Part shown: positions 34,595-43,873 of the stretch, in pieces
How positions within the stretch are numbered: the first letter of the stretch is position 1
How the letters are laid out: each line of letters starts with the position of its first letter
Assembly: GCF_002188465.1 (NCBI RefSeq)
Contig: NZ_NINW01000032.1
Location: forward strand, 62,001-126,000
From: Pigmentiphaga sp. NML080357
Lineage (GTDB): Bacteria; Pseudomonadota; Gammaproteobacteria; Burkholderiales; Burkholderiaceae_B
Reading direction: 5' to 3'
Length of the DNA stretch: 64,000 nt
Translations under genes and position numbers: made by a program
Notes under the pieces: model-generated
Seen by the model: the letters and a program-made list of their open reading frames with translations, nothing else
The model's database searches: none
What the model was told of the DNA's origin: nothing

Positions 34595-35371
34595 TCAGCC
34601 GAAGCGGCCGGTAATGTAGTCTTCCGTCGCCTTCTTGGTCGGCTTGATGAAGATCTGGTCGGTCACGCCGAACTCGACCAGTTCGCCCAGGTACATGTAG
34701 GCGGTGTAGTCCGAACAGCGCGCCGCCTGCTGCATGTTGTGCGTGACGATGACCACGGTGTAGTCATTCTTCAATTCGGCGATCAGCTCTTCGATCTTCG
34801 CGGTCGAGATCGGGTCCAGGGCCGAGCAGGGCTCGTCCAGCAGCAGCACCTCGGGCTTGATCGCAATGCCGCGCGCGATGCACAGGCGCTGCTGCTGCCC
34901 GCCCGAGAGGCTGTGGCCGCTCTGGTGCAGCTTGGTCTTGACCTCTTCCCACAGCGCGGCCTTGGTCAGCGCCCATTCCACGCGCTCGTCCATCTCGCCC
35001 TTGCTCAGATTCTCGAACAGGCGCACGCCGAACGCAATGTTGTCGTAGATGCTCATCGGGAACGGCGTGGGCTTCTGGAATACCATGCCCACCTTGGCGC
35101 GTATGAGCGAGATGTCCATCTTGGACGTGAGCAGGTTCTCGCCGTCCATGTTGATCTGCCCTTCGGCCCGCTGTTCGGGATAGAGCTCGAACATGCGGTT
35201 GAAGGTGCGCAGCAGCGTCGACTTGCCGCAGCCCGAGGGTCCGATGAAGGCAGTGACCTGCTTCTCCGGGATCCGCATGTTGACGTTGCGCAGGGCGTGG
35301 AACTTGCCGTAGTAGAAGTTCAGGTCCTTGACTTCCAGCTTGGGGTTCGAGATGTTGACGGTGTTTTCCAT
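34595..35371 (-). CDS. pstB: Phosphate ABC transporter ATPase PstB
   Basis: 258 residues, full length. Walker A is GPSGCGKS (44-51), followed by the Q loop, signature LSGGQQQR, Walker [13 protein letters not shown] and the switch His in VIVTHNM. It powers phosphate import by PstC/PstA. It is the last recognised pst gene; the next sequence is the bpsC remnant, and phoU is not present at its usual place. Confidence 0.98.
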   Translation of the reverse strand: MENTVNISNPKLEVKDLNFYYGKFHALRNVNMRIPEKQVTAFIGPSGCGKSTLLRTFNRMFELYPEQRAEGQINMDGENLLTSKMDISLIRAKVGMVFQKPTPFPMSIYDNIAFGVRLFENLSKGEMDERVEWALTKAALWEEVKTKLHQSGHSLSGGQQQRLCIARGIAIKPEVLLLDEPCSALDPISTAKIEELIAELKNDYTVVIVTHNMQQAARCSDYTAYMYLGELVEFGVTDQIFIKPTKKATEDYITGRFG

Positions 35372-35405
35372 GGCGTGTCCGGTAATGTCGCGTCGTGTCC
35401 GGGCG

Positions 35406-36263
35406 TCAGACGGCCTGCTTGCGGAACATGATGCGGGCGATGATGTTGATGGCCAGTACGAGCAGCGTGATCAGCGTCGCGCCGGCCCACGCCAGGCGCT
35501 GCCAGTCGCCGAACGGGCTCATCGCGAACTGGAAGATCGTGACGGGCAGGTTGGCCATGGGCGCGTTCATGTTGAACGACAGGAACTGGTTGTTCAGCGC
35601 GGTGAACAGCAGCGGAGCCGTTTCGCCGGCGATGCGGGCGATGGCCAGGAGGATGCCCGTGATGATGCCCGAGCGCGCGGCGCGATAGCACACCATGGTG
35701 ATCATCTTCCAGTGCGGGCACCCCAGCGCGATGCAAGCCTCGCGCAGGCTGTTGGGCACGAGCTTGAGCATGTCGTCGGTCGTGCGCACCACGACTGGTA
35801 TCACGATCACCGCCAGCGCAAGCGTGCCCGCCCAGCCCGAGAAATGCTGGATGCGGGCGACGAACACGGTGTAGATGAACAGGCCGATCACGATCGACGG
35901 CGCCGACAGCAGCACGTCGTTGATGAAGCGGGTGGCGGGCGCGAGCCAGCCGCGCTGGCCGTACTCGGCCAGGTAGGTGCCGGCCAGGATGCCGACGGGC
36001 GTGCCGATGAGCGTGCCCATGCCGGCCATCATGACGCTGCCCAGCAGCGCGTTGAGCAAACCGCCGTCCTGGCCGGGCGGCGGCGTGATCTGCGTGAAGA
36101 GCGTGGGCGACATGGCCGCGGCGCCCTTGGACAGCAGCGTCAGGATGATCCAGAACAGCCAGAAGAGGCCGAACACCAGGGCGATCGCGGACAAGGTCAG
36201 CATGACCTTGTTGGTCAGCCGGCGCCGGCGGTAGACGGTGTTCTGCATGGTGATGACGGACAT
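35406..36263 (-). CDS. pstA: Phosphate ABC transporter permease PstA
   Basis: 285 residues with six membrane spans and the permease EAA-like loop ([28 protein letters not shown] shortened here to its key residues EA...G...I). It forms the inner-membrane channel with PstC. GGAG lies before the ATG, 9 bp after pstC, and pstB follows 34 bp downstream. Confidence 0.97.
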   Translation of the reverse strand: MSVITMQNTVYRRRRLTNKVMLTLSAIALVFGLFWLFWIILTLLSKGAAAMSPTLFTQITPPPGQDGGLLNALLGSVMMAGMGTLIGTPVGILAGTYLAEYGQRGWLAPATRFINDVLLSAPSIVIGLFIYTVFVARIQHFSGWAGTLALAVIVIPVVVRTTDDMLKLVPNSLREACIALGCPHWKMITMVCYRAARSGIITGILLAIARIAGETAPLLFTALNNQFLSFNMNAPMANLPVTIFQFAMSPFGDWQRLAWAGATLITLLVLAINIIARIMFRKQAV

Positions 36264-36272
36264 CGCGGCTCC

Positions 36273-37298
36273 TTAGGTCCGGGCGCCTTCGCTCTTCGCC
36301 AGGCGCAGCAGCAACAGCTTCGAGCAGGCGAGCACGATGGTGGTAATGAGGAAGAGGATCAGGCCCAGTTCGATCAGCGCCGACAAGTGCACGTCGTCCG
36401 AGGCCTCGGCGAATTCGTTGGCCAGCGACGAGGCGATCGAGTTGCCGGGAGCGAACAGCGAGCTGGAGAGCCGGTAGGCGTTGCCAATTACGAAGGTGAC
36501 CGCCATGGTCTCGCCCAGCGCGCGGCCCAGACCCAGCATGATGCCGCCCACCACGCCGACCTTGGTGAACGGCAGCACCACGCGCGAGACGACTTCCCAG
36601 GTGGTCGCGCCCAGTCCGTAGGCCGACTCCTTCAGCATGGCGGGAACGAGCTCGAACACATCGCGCATCACGGCGGTGATGAAGGGAATGATCATCACCG
36701 CCAGGATGATGCCGGCGGTGAACACGCCTATGCCGAAGGCCGGACCCTGGAACAGGATGCCGGCGCCGGGAATGTTGCCCAGCGTGGCGATCAGGAAGGG
36801 CTGCACGTACTGCTTGAACAGCGGGGCGAAGATGAACAGGCCCCACATGCCGTAGATGATGGAGGGAATCGCCGCCAGCATTTCGATGGCGGTGCCCAGG
36901 GGCCGGCGCAGCCACGCCGGCGCGAGCTCCGTCAGGAACAGCGCGATGCCGAACGACACCGGCACGGCGATCAACAGCGCGATCGCAGACGTGACCAACG
37001 TGCCGACGATGGGCACCAACGCGCCGTATTCGTTGTTGACGGGGTCCCATTCCGAGGACCAGAGGAAGGAAATGCCGTATTTCTCGAGGGTGATCTGGCT
37101 GCCCACCACGAGCGAGACCAGGATCGCCGCCAGCAGGCTCAGCACGGCAAAGGCAAAGAACCGGGTCAGGTTCTTGAACAACGCGTCCATGGCCGCGTTA
37201 CGGTTTTTCTTCATCGGGGGCGTATTCCCGGTAATGTCTGGTTCGGAGGACGAATTTCCTCGGATCACGCCCGAAATGTTATCAAGTACCGCGCTCAT
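36273..37298 (-). CDS. pstC: Phosphate ABC transporter permease PstC
   Basis: 341 residues. A polar N-terminal extension of about 40 residues precedes six membrane spans. PstC markers include [37 protein letters not shown] and the EAA-like loop [12 protein letters not shown]. It pairs with PstA as the phosphate channel. A terminator-like hairpin separates it from pstS. Confidence 0.97.
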   Translation of the reverse strand: MSAVLDNISGVIRGNSSSEPDITGNTPPMKKNRNAAMDALFKNLTRFFAFAVLSLLAAILVSLVVGSQITLEKYGISFLWSSEWDPVNNEYGALVPIVGTLVTSAIALLIAVPVSFGIALFLTELAPAWLRRPLGTAIEMLAAIPSIIYGMWGLFIFAPLFKQYVQPFLIATLGNIPGAGILFQGPAFGIGVFTAGIILAVMIIPFITAVMRDVFELVPAMLKESAYGLGATTWEVVSRVVLPFTKVGVVGGIMLGLGRALGETMAVTFVIGNAYRLSSSLFAPGNSIASSLANEFAEASDDVHLSALIELGLILFLITTIVLACSKLLLLRLAKSEGART

Positions 37299-37348
37299 GG
37301 GTATTTCCGGATGAGAAGGACTGGTCGGACCGGAGGCCTGGAGACGCG

Positions 37349-37383
37349 AAAAACGGGGCGGACGACTCGGCCCGGCCCCGTTT
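37349..37383 (-). terminator. Terminator/attenuator between pstS and pstC
   Basis: On the minus strand AAACGGGGC pairs with GCCCCGTTT around a GC-rich loop, followed by TTTTT. A partial terminator here would give more pstS than pstCAB transcript, as binding proteins are usually needed in excess; that role is inferred. Confidence 0.75.
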
Positions 37384-37404
37384 CCGCCGATGGCGCCTCG
37401 GTGC

Positions 37405-38445
37405 TTAGTAGAGCGCCTTGCCGCTGGCGTCCTTGATGTCAGACTTCCACAGCGCACGGATCTGCGTCGTCACCGCGTCGGGCAGCGCGACGTAGTCCAG
37501 CTCGGAGGCCGACTTCTTGCCGTTCTTGAACGCCCAGTCGAAGAACTTCAGAACTTCGGCGCCTTGGGTCGGCTTGTCCTGCACCTTGTGCATCAGGATG
37601 AAGGTCGCGCTGGTGATGGGCCAGCTCTTGTCGCCCGGCTCGTTGTTCAGGATCACGCCCATGCCCGGCGCGCTCTTCCAGTCGGCGTTCGCGGCGGCCG
37701 CGGCGAAGGCGGCTTCTTCGGGCTGGACGAACTTGCCGTCCTTGTTCTGGACCTGGCCGTGCGAGAGCTTGTTCTGCTTGGCGTAGGCGTACTCGACGTA
37801 GCCAATGGCGCCCGAGAACTGCTTGACGTAGTTGGCCACGCCTTCGTTGCCCTTGCCGCCCTGGCCGGTGGGCCACTTCACGGCCTTGCCTTCACCCACG
37901 GACGACTTCCACTCGGGGGAAACCTTGGACAGGTAGTTGGTCCAGCCGAAGGTCGTGCCCGAACCGTCCGAGCGATGGACCACGATGATGTCGGCCGAAG
38001 GCAGCGTCACGCCGGGGTTGAGCTTGGCGATGGCCTCGTCGTTCCACTTCTTGACCTTGCCCAGGTAGATGTCGGCCAGCAACGGGCCGGTAAACTTGAG
38101 CTGACCCGGCTGGATGCCCTGCAGGTTCACCACGGGCACGATGCCGCCGATCACGGCCGGGAACTGCACCAGGCCGTTCTTGGCCAGGTCGTCGCCGCTC
38201 ATGGGATCGTCCGAGGCGCCGAAGTCCACGGTCTTGGCGATAATCTGCTTCTGCCCGCCGCCCGAACCGATGGATTGGTAGTTCACGGTGTTGCCGGTAG
38301 CCGCCTTGTAGTCGGAGGCCCACTTGGCGTAGATGGGATACGGGAAAGAAGCGCCCGCTCCGGTAATGTCGGCGGCGTGCGCGGACAACGCAGCAACGCC
38401 CAGCACGACGCCTACCGAAACTTGCTTGAATACGAGTTTGAACAT
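37405..38445 (-). CDS. pstS: Phosphate-binding periplasmic protein PstS
   Basis: 346 residues with a cleavable signal peptide (about 1-23, ending SAHA) and the binding-site motifs [16 protein letters not shown] (in [11 protein letters not shown]), DFGASDDPM and [13 protein letters not shown]. It captures phosphate in the periplasm for PstCAB. The ATG at 38445 has AGAGGAT upstream. A PHO box lies 62-79 bp before the start, so PhoB control under phosphate starvation is expected. Confidence 0.98.
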   Translation of the reverse strand: MFKLVFKQVSVGVVLGVAALSAHAADITGAGASFPYPIYAKWASDYKAATGNTVNYQSIGSGGGQKQIIAKTVDFGASDDPMSGDDLAKNGLVQFPAVIGGIVPVVNLQGIQPGQLKFTGPLLADIYLGKVKKWNDEAIAKLNPGVTLPSADIIVVHRSDGSGTTFGWTNYLSKVSPEWKSSVGEGKAVKWPTGQGGKGNEGVANYVKQFSGAIGYVEYAYAKQNKLSHGQVQNKDGKFVQPEEAAFAAAAANADWKSAPGMGVILNNEPGDKSWPITSATFILMHKVQDKPTQGAEVLKFFDWAFKNGKKSASELDYVALPDAVTTQIRALWKSDIKDASGKALY

Positions 38446-38506
38446 TTGCAGATCCTCTGCTTTTGTGGGAGGGAAACTCACAACGCCGACAGATTACGTA
38501 GCAAAT

Positions 38507-38524
38507 ATGACATGACCATGACAG
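38507..38524 (-). promoter_or_regulatory. PHO box upstream of pstS
   Basis: The minus strand reads CTGTCATggtcATGTCAT, two direct 7-mers separated by 4 bp, matching the PhoB consensus in 13 of 14 repeat positions. It would replace the -35 element of the pstS promoter. Confidence 0.85.
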
Positions 38525-38563
38525 TTATCCGGCCTGATGGCTTTGCCCTCGCCATGGATGTAG

Positions 38564-38583
38564 AATTGGGAACGATTCTCATT
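38564..38583 (+). promoter_or_regulatory. Fur-box-like site before the AraC regulator gene
   Basis: AATTGGGAACGATTCTCATT has a strong right half (GATTCTCATT) and a weaker left half compared with the Fur consensus. It lies 15 bp before the AraC-type gene, where Fur binding would repress it in iron-rich conditions. Confidence 0.6.
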
Positions 38584-38598
38584 TAAAAAACCTCGGCC

Positions 38599-39471
38599 AT
38601 GACCGTTCCGCCGTCCGAGCAATGGCACCTTTCCACCGTGACCGCTTCGCTGTCCATCAGCGGCGGCGTGCTGCACACCACGCGGGACGAGGCCGTCATG
38701 GAGCAGAACGAGGCCGGGCTCAAGCTGGTCCTGCTCCTTGGCGGGGCGCTGCGATATTCGATGCAAAGACACCGCCAGGTAGGCATAGCCGGCCCCGCGG
38801 TGCACCTGAGCCTGAGCCGCAGCCCATTCATGGTCAGCCACTGTTTCCACGCCGCCTCGCCCTTGCGATATGTCGCCGTCCGCATGCCCGAGGCGGCGCT
38901 CCACGACGAACTGGACATCGACCTCGGCCTGCTCGGCAGGCGCGCGGGAGTCTCCGCCGATACCCCCTTCTTTCTCGACCGGCAAGCGAACAAGATCCTG
39001 CAGACCCTGGGCCGGCAACTGCTGCTCTGCCCCCTGCAGGGAAGTCTGCGCAAGCTCTACGTGGCCGGCAAGGCGCTTGAGCTGACCTCGACCGTGCTGG
39101 CGGGACTCGAGCTCGCCCCCGGCGGCGGCGCCCGGGCCGGCGTGCTGGCGCTGTCGCCACGCCAGCTCGAATCCCTGCACCAGGCCCGCGCGCTGCTACT
39201 CGACCAGCTCTCCTCCCCGCCCGGGCTCGCGGCGCTCGCGCGCCAGGTCGGCCTGAACGTCACGACGCTCACGCGCGGCTTCCGGGAATTGTTCGGCTGC
39301 AGCGTCTACCACTTCGTACGCGACCAGCGCCTGGAACTCGCCTACCGCATGCTGGCGGCGGGCGCCTGCACCGTGGCCCAGGCCGCGTCCGCCAGCGGCT
39401 ATAGCGATTCGCACTTTTCCAAGGCATTCCAGAAGCGCTTCGGCATCGCGCCGCGCACGCTGCGCCGCTAG
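38599..39471 (+). CDS. AraC family regulator, siderophore-type (PchR/AlcR-like)
   Basis: 290 residues. The N-terminal two thirds is a ligand-sensing domain (GLKLVLLLGGALRYSM, HLSLSRSPFMVSH) as in PchR-type regulators that respond to siderophores. The C-terminal AraC domain has PPGLAALARQVGLNVTTLTRGF and CTVAQAASASGYSDSHFSKAF. It directly precedes a siderophore receptor gene and has a Fur-like site upstream, so it is probably the siderophore-responsive activator of the downstream operon. Confidence 0.87.
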   Translation: MTVPPSEQWHLSTVTASLSISGGVLHTTRDEAVMEQNEAGLKLVLLLGGALRYSMQRHRQVGIAGPAVHLSLSRSPFMVSHCFHAASPLRYVAVRMPEAALHDELDIDLGLLGRRAGVSADTPFFLDRQANKILQTLGRQLLLCPLQGSLRKLYVAGKALELTSTVLAGLELAPGGGARAGVLALSPRQLESLHQARALLLDQLSSPPGLAALARQVGLNVTTLTRGFRELFGCSVYHFVRDQRLELAYRMLAAGACTVAQAASASGYSDSHFSKAFQKRFGIAPRTLRR

Positions 39472-39560
39472 GGCCTGTTGGCGCCAGACCGGGCATACCG
39501 GCGATCGCCAGACTGATACCGGCAATCGCCAATTCGCGATCGAGTCCCTCCCTAGAATCG

Positions 39561-39579
39561 ATGAGACTGATTCTCAATT
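39561..39579 (+). promoter_or_regulatory. Fur box before the siderophore receptor gene
   Basis: ATGAGACTGATTCTCAATT contains the near-palindrome TGAGA-N5-TCTCA, very close to the Fur consensus (TGAGAATnATTCTCA type). It lies 18 bp before the GTG start and would impose iron repression. Confidence 0.8.
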
Positions 39580-39597
39580 CGATGAAAGAGGGCTCTC

Positions 39598-41754
39598 GTG
39601 GACGCCAGCAAGCCATTTCGTTTCAGCCGCCGGGCGGCAAGGTCGCACAAGGAAGCGCCTTCCCCCAGCCTGCCGCGCACCGCCCTCGCCTCCGCGGTCA
39701 TGCTCGCGAGCGCCGGTGCCTATGCGCAGACCGCGTCGGAACCCACAGTCAGCACCTTGCCGACGGTAACGGTAACGGAAAGCGCCGACAACTCGCCGAC
39801 GCTGCTCAAGACCTCCCAGTCCCTGCGGGAGACGCCGCAGTCGGTCACCATCATCGACCGCGAACGCATGACACAGCAAAACCTCCAGACGCTGGAGGAA
39901 GTGCTGCAGCAGGCGCCCGGCATCACCGTCCAGCCCTACCAGCAGCTGACCACGGGCTATTACTCCCGGGGTTTCAAGATCGATTCCTTCCAGCAGGACG
40001 GCGTCCCCGTCCTCATGGGCCAGATGGCCGGCGCCCCCGAAGACATGGGCATGTACGAACGGGTGGAGATCCTGCGCGGCGCCAACGGCCTGCTCCAGGG
40101 CACGGGGAATCCGGCGGCCACCGTCAACCTCGTGCCCAAGCGGGCACCGAGGCGGTTCGGCGCCGCGGGCGCCTTGACCGCCGGCAGCTGGAACCGCTAC
40201 CGGGCCGAAGCAGACGTGGGCGGCCCCCTTGATGAAAGCGGCAGCCTGCGGGCACGGATGGTCGCCAGCCACGAAGACCGCGGCTTCTTCTACGACGTAG
40301 CCGACCAGAAATCCATGAATTTGTATGGCACGGCCGAGCTGGATCTGAGCCCCGGCACCGTTCTTTCCGTTGGCTTGCAGCACCAGCGCATCCGCTCGAT
40401 CACCAACATGGCCGGGGTGCCTTTTTACAGCGACGGCCGCGACGTCGGCCTGCCCCGCTCCACTTACCTGGACGTCGGCTGGGATCGCTTCAACTGGGAC
40501 AACACGCGGGTGTTCGCGGGGCTGGAGCATGCGTTCGACAGCGGCTGGACGGCCAAGCTCAACGTCAACCACCTGAGCGGGGAATCCAATATGAAGTATG
40601 CCGGCGCCAACGGGGCGGTCGACCCCGCCGCGGGAACCGGCCCGCGCCTGACCGGCGGCGCCTATGAATTCGAGAACCGCCAGACCAGCGCCGACGGCTA
40701 TCTCGACGGCCCCTTCATGCTGTTCGGCCGCCGGCACGAGGCGCTGATCGGGGCCAACTACCAGAGGACCAGCATCGAGCAATTCTCGGCCAATTTCCTG
40801 AGCCCGATCAACGTGCCCGTGGACGTCTGGAACTGGGATCCGCACAGCGTGCCCGAGCCTGCGGTCGGCCCCTTCGCGTCGCGCGGCCCCACCCGCATGG
40901 CGCAATCCGGCATATATGCAATGGGCCGGTTCTCGCTGGCCGATCCGGTCAAGCTCATCGTCGGCGGCCGCCTGAGCCGGTGGAAGCAGACCACCTCCAC
41001 CGCCAGTTCGCGCATCAGCAGCGAATTCACCCCTTATGGCGGACTGGTGGTGGACGTCGCTCCACAGTGGTCCGTCTACGCCAGCTACGCGCAGGTGTTC
41101 CAGCCGCAGACGCAGACCACCTGGGAAGGCGGCATGCTGGATCCGGTGCAGGGCAGCAACCGGGAGGCCGGCATCAAGGGCGAGCTGCTGGACGGGCGGC
41201 TGGACACCAGCCTGGCGTTCTTCGACATCCGTCAGCGCAACCGCGCCCAGGCGGATCCTGCGCACCCTTGCGTGGGAGCGGTCTGCTACTACATCGCGGG
41301 CGGCGAAGTCGAAAGCCGAGGGGTCGAGGCCGAAATGCGCGGACGGATCGTGCAAGGACTGGACCTGTCGCTGGGCTACACCTACAACGCCTCGGAATAC
41401 CTGAAGGACGCCCAATCCCAGGGCCAGCCCTTCGCGCGCTTCACGCCCAGGCACATTTTCAGGCTCTGGGCCAATTACGTTCTTCCCGGTAACGACGGCC
41501 GGCTCAGCGCGGGATTCGGCATCCAGGCCCAAAGCGCTTACACGGTGCAGTCGGGCGGTGTCACGCTGCGCCAGGGCGGCTATGCGCTCGCCAGCCTGCG
41601 GGTGGGATACCGCATCGACAAGCGCCTGAGCGCGGCGCTGCACGTCAACAATCTGTTCGACCGGCGCTATTACCAGAGCCTGGCCGGCCCCAGCTGGAAC
41701 AATCGCTACGGCGAACCTCGCAGCGTGGCGCTGACGCTGCGCATGGAGTATTAG
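39598..41754 (+). CDS. TonB-dependent siderophore receptor
   Basis: 718 residues: N-terminal signal peptide (cleavage near AYAQ, about residue 43), plug domain (LRETPQSVTIIDRERM, VLQQAPGITVQPY, YSRGFKIDSFQQDG, YERVEILRGANGLLQGTGNP) and a barrel ending MEY. These plug motifs are characteristic of ferric-siderophore receptors of the FpvA/FhuE/FoxA group. It starts at a GTG with GAGGG upstream, behind a Fur box. The siderophore cannot be named from sequence; the operon context (AraC activator, PepSY, cupin, FptX-like transporter) supports siderophore use. Confidence 0.92.
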   Translation: MDASKPFRFSRRAARSHKEAPSPSLPRTALASAVMLASAGAYAQTASEPTVSTLPTVTVTESADNSPTLLKTSQSLRETPQSVTIIDRERMTQQNLQTLEEVLQQAPGITVQPYQQLTTGYYSRGFKIDSFQQDGVPVLMGQMAGAPEDMGMYERVEILRGANGLLQGTGNPAATVNLVPKRAPRRFGAAGALTAGSWNRYRAEADVGGPLDESGSLRARMVASHEDRGFFYDVADQKSMNLYGTAELDLSPGTVLSVGLQHQRIRSITNMAGVPFYSDGRDVGLPRSTYLDVGWDRFNWDNTRVFAGLEHAFDSGWTAKLNVNHLSGESNMKYAGANGAVDPAAGTGPRLTGGAYEFENRQTSADGYLDGPFMLFGRRHEALIGANYQRTSIEQFSANFLSPINVPVDVWNWDPHSVPEPAVGPFASRGPTRMAQSGIYAMGRFSLADPVKLIVGGRLSRWKQTTSTASSRISSEFTPYGGLVVDVAPQWSVYASYAQVFQPQTQTTWEGGMLDPVQGSNREAGIKGELLDGRLDTSLAFFDIRQRNRAQADPAHPCVGAVCYYIAGGEVESRGVEAEMRGRIVQGLDLSLGYTYNASEYLKDAQSQGQPFARFTPRHIFRLWANYVLPGNDGRLSAGFGIQAQSAYTVQSGGVTLRQGGYALASLRVGYRIDKRLSAALHVNNLFDRRYYQSLAGPSWNNRYGEPRSVALTLRMEY

Positions 41755-41755
41755 C

Positions 41756-43432
41756 GTGCCCGGGCCGCGGTGGCTTCTGCGTACGGGCTCGGCCGTGCTG
41801 GCCGCTCCGGCGGCCGGTGCGGCGCTGGCGATAGCCATCGCCCGCTGGGGGCCGTGGGAGGACGGACTGGACCGCCTCTACGCCGGCATGTTCATCGGCG
41901 TGCTGGCGCAGTTGCTGATGCTCGGCGCCAGCCTGTTCCTCGGCATCGGCCGGATCGTACCCACCCGCCGGGCCGTCGCCGTCACTCATGCATGGGCGGG
42001 AATGGGCGTGGGCCTGATGCTGTTCGTCATCTGCCTGACCGGCGCCTTCGCTGCGCTCAAGCAGGAGGTCCGTTACTGGGAAATGCCATCCGAAAGGCTG
42101 GCGCCGGCCGAGCGGCAGGACCTGGACGCGCTGCTGCAGGCGGGCATGACACGGTTCGGCGATGCCGACCGGCTGCTGATCCAGGTGCCGGAAGGCCTGC
42201 GCCGCCATGCGACGGTGGCTCCCGCCGGCGCGAGGCCGGCCCCTGTCGCCGACGCGCTGGCCCTGCGCGCCGGCGACCCCAACCCCATGCCGGCCGCCTA
42301 CGGAGGCGCGGCGGAGCTGCTGACGACATTGCACAACACCTTGCACGCGGGGTTTCCCGGCCGGATCGTCGTGAGCCTGTTCGGCTTCGCGCTGGCGTTC
42401 CTGGTCGTCGGCGGAGTGGTGAATCACCCGCGCCGCACGCCAGGGCTGCTGCGCCTGCGCAGCCGCGCGGGCTTGCGCGCGCTGGCCCATGACGGTCACA
42501 GACTGCTTGGGCTCTGGCTCTCGCCCCTGCTGTTGCTCATTGCGGTGACCGGTATTTTTTCGGGCCTGGGCGCGCTGGCCACCGTTTCCCTGGCGCCCCA
42601 TGCGTTTCCCGCCGATCCACGCCAGGCCATGCAGGCGTTGATGGCCAACGAGGACATCCCGGCAGCCGGACACCCCGCACCCATGCAGAGTCTCGACGCG
42701 CTGGTGGAACGCCACGAGCGGACGCATCCCGGCTTCCGCGTGCAAAGCGTCACCGTCCATCACTGGGGCGACGCGCAGGCTTATGCCACGCTGCGTGGCC
42801 ACGGCGCCTGGCAATTGAGCACCGCGGTATTCGAGCGTTTCCATTACAGCCTGCGCGACGGCAGCTTGCTGCGCCACGACAGCGCGGCCCGGCGCGGCGC
42901 CTGGACCCAGGGCTTCATCGCCATCCAGCCCCTGCACTTCGCCCAGTATGGCGGCTACGCCAGCCGCTGGCTGCATGCCGTTGCCGGACTCGCCGCGGCA
43001 CTGCTGGCGGCTTCCGGCGCATGGCTCTGGCTGCAGCGGCGCACGGGCCCGCAGCACGCCTCCTGGCCCGCCCGGCTGGCACAGGCCGTGTGCCTGGGGC
43101 TGGGGCTGTCATGCAGCGCGCTGATGGCGGTTACCGGCCTGACGCCCGACACGCTGCCCGCCCGGCCCGAGCTGCAAGCCTGGACCTTCTGGTCATCCTG
43201 GCTCGGCGCGGCCGCGTACTTCCTCTGGCCCGGGCGCGGGAAAGGACGCGCCATGCCTGTCCTGCGGCTGGCCGGCGCGCTGCTGTGCGTAGCGGCGATC
43301 GCCAGCCTGCGCCATCCGCTCGATCACCCGCTTGGCGCCGGATTGCCGGTGCTGGCCTTCGACCTCGTTCTCATCCTGGCGGGCGCCATGCTCTGGCGCC
43401 TTGCTCGACTCACCCGGCATCACCCATCATGA
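41756..43432 (+). CDS. PepSY domain membrane protein (siderophore operon)
   Basis: 558 residues with about eight hydrophobic segments. A two-helix N-terminal region (about 1-65) precedes the usual PepSY_TM start (THAWAGMGVGLMLFVICLTGAFAAL). The membrane-embedded His in RAVAVTHAWAG and in HDGHRLLGLWLSPLL could bind haem, as proposed for siderophore-reducing PepSY proteins. The last ~110 residues add further helices. It starts at a GTG one base after the receptor stop and overlaps the cupin gene by 4 bp (ATGA), so it is translationally coupled on both sides. Confidence 0.83.
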   Translation: MPGPRWLLRTGSAVLAAPAAGAALAIAIARWGPWEDGLDRLYAGMFIGVLAQLLMLGASLFLGIGRIVPTRRAVAVTHAWAGMGVGLMLFVICLTGAFAALKQEVRYWEMPSERLAPAERQDLDALLQAGMTRFGDADRLLIQVPEGLRRHATVAPAGARPAPVADALALRAGDPNPMPAAYGGAAELLTTLHNTLHAGFPGRIVVSLFGFALAFLVVGGVVNHPRRTPGLLRLRSRAGLRALAHDGHRLLGLWLSPLLLLIAVTGIFSGLGALATVSLAPHAFPADPRQAMQALMANEDIPAAGHPAPMQSLDALVERHERTHPGFRVQSVTVHHWGDAQAYATLRGHGAWQLSTAVFERFHYSLRDGSLLRHDSAARRGAWTQGFIAIQPLHFAQYGGYASRWLHAVAGLAAALLAASGAWLWLQRRTGPQHASWPARLAQAVCLGLGLSCSALMAVTGLTPDTLPARPELQAWTFWSSWLGAAAYFLWPGRGKGRAMPVLRLAGALLCVAAIASLRHPLDHPLGAGLPVLAFDLVLILAGAMLWRLARLTRHHPS

Positions 43433-43872
43433 CCCAGCCCATACTTCCCTCCCGGTCCGGCAATCCCGCGCGCCTGCCCCGGTTGTTCTCCCTGTCGGAC
43501 TCCCTTGCGGTCCTGCAGCCCGACGCCGCCGTCGCGCTCATGCCTTTCCATCAACGCAGCCTGCCCACGGGCGGCTGGCTCATCGGCATCAAGTCCATTT
43601 CCGATACCGCTTCGGTCCATGGCAATCATTGGGAACGGCACCCCCGCGGCGACGAGATCCTCACGCTACTGGAGGGATCGCTGCGCGTCGTGCTGAGCGC
43701 CGATTCGCGGGGCGAACACGAACTGCAGGTCGCCGCGGGCGAATCCCTCGTCGTTCCCCAGGGATGGTGGCACCGGCTCGAAGTGCGGCAGCCGGGCAGG
43801 TTGATGTTCGTGACGCCCGCCACCGACAGCGAGCACCGCTTGCACAGGCCTCTCGATGGAGCTGCGGACTGA
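43429..43872 (+). CDS. Cupin domain protein
   Basis: 147 residues with the cupin core: NHWERHPRGDEILTLLEGSL (motif 1, His/His/Glu metal ligands) and ESLVVPQGWWHRLEV (motif 2, His ligand). The start overlaps the stop of the PepSY gene. In a siderophore operon it might process or sense an imported ligand, but no reaction can be assigned. No signal peptide is seen. Confidence 0.82.
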   Translation: MTQPILPSRSGNPARLPRLFSLSDSLAVLQPDAAVALMPFHQRSLPTGGWLIGIKSISDTASVHGNHWERHPRGDEILTLLEGSLRVVLSADSRGEHELQVAAGESLVVPQGWWHRLEVRQPGRLMFVTPATDSEHRLHRPLDGAAD

Positions 43873-43873
43873 C

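Noticed and set aside
35328-37436. Long plus-strand open frame opposite pstA and pstC
   Set aside because: Its product is His/Gln/Arg-rich without domains; pstA and pstC on the other strand are unmistakable.
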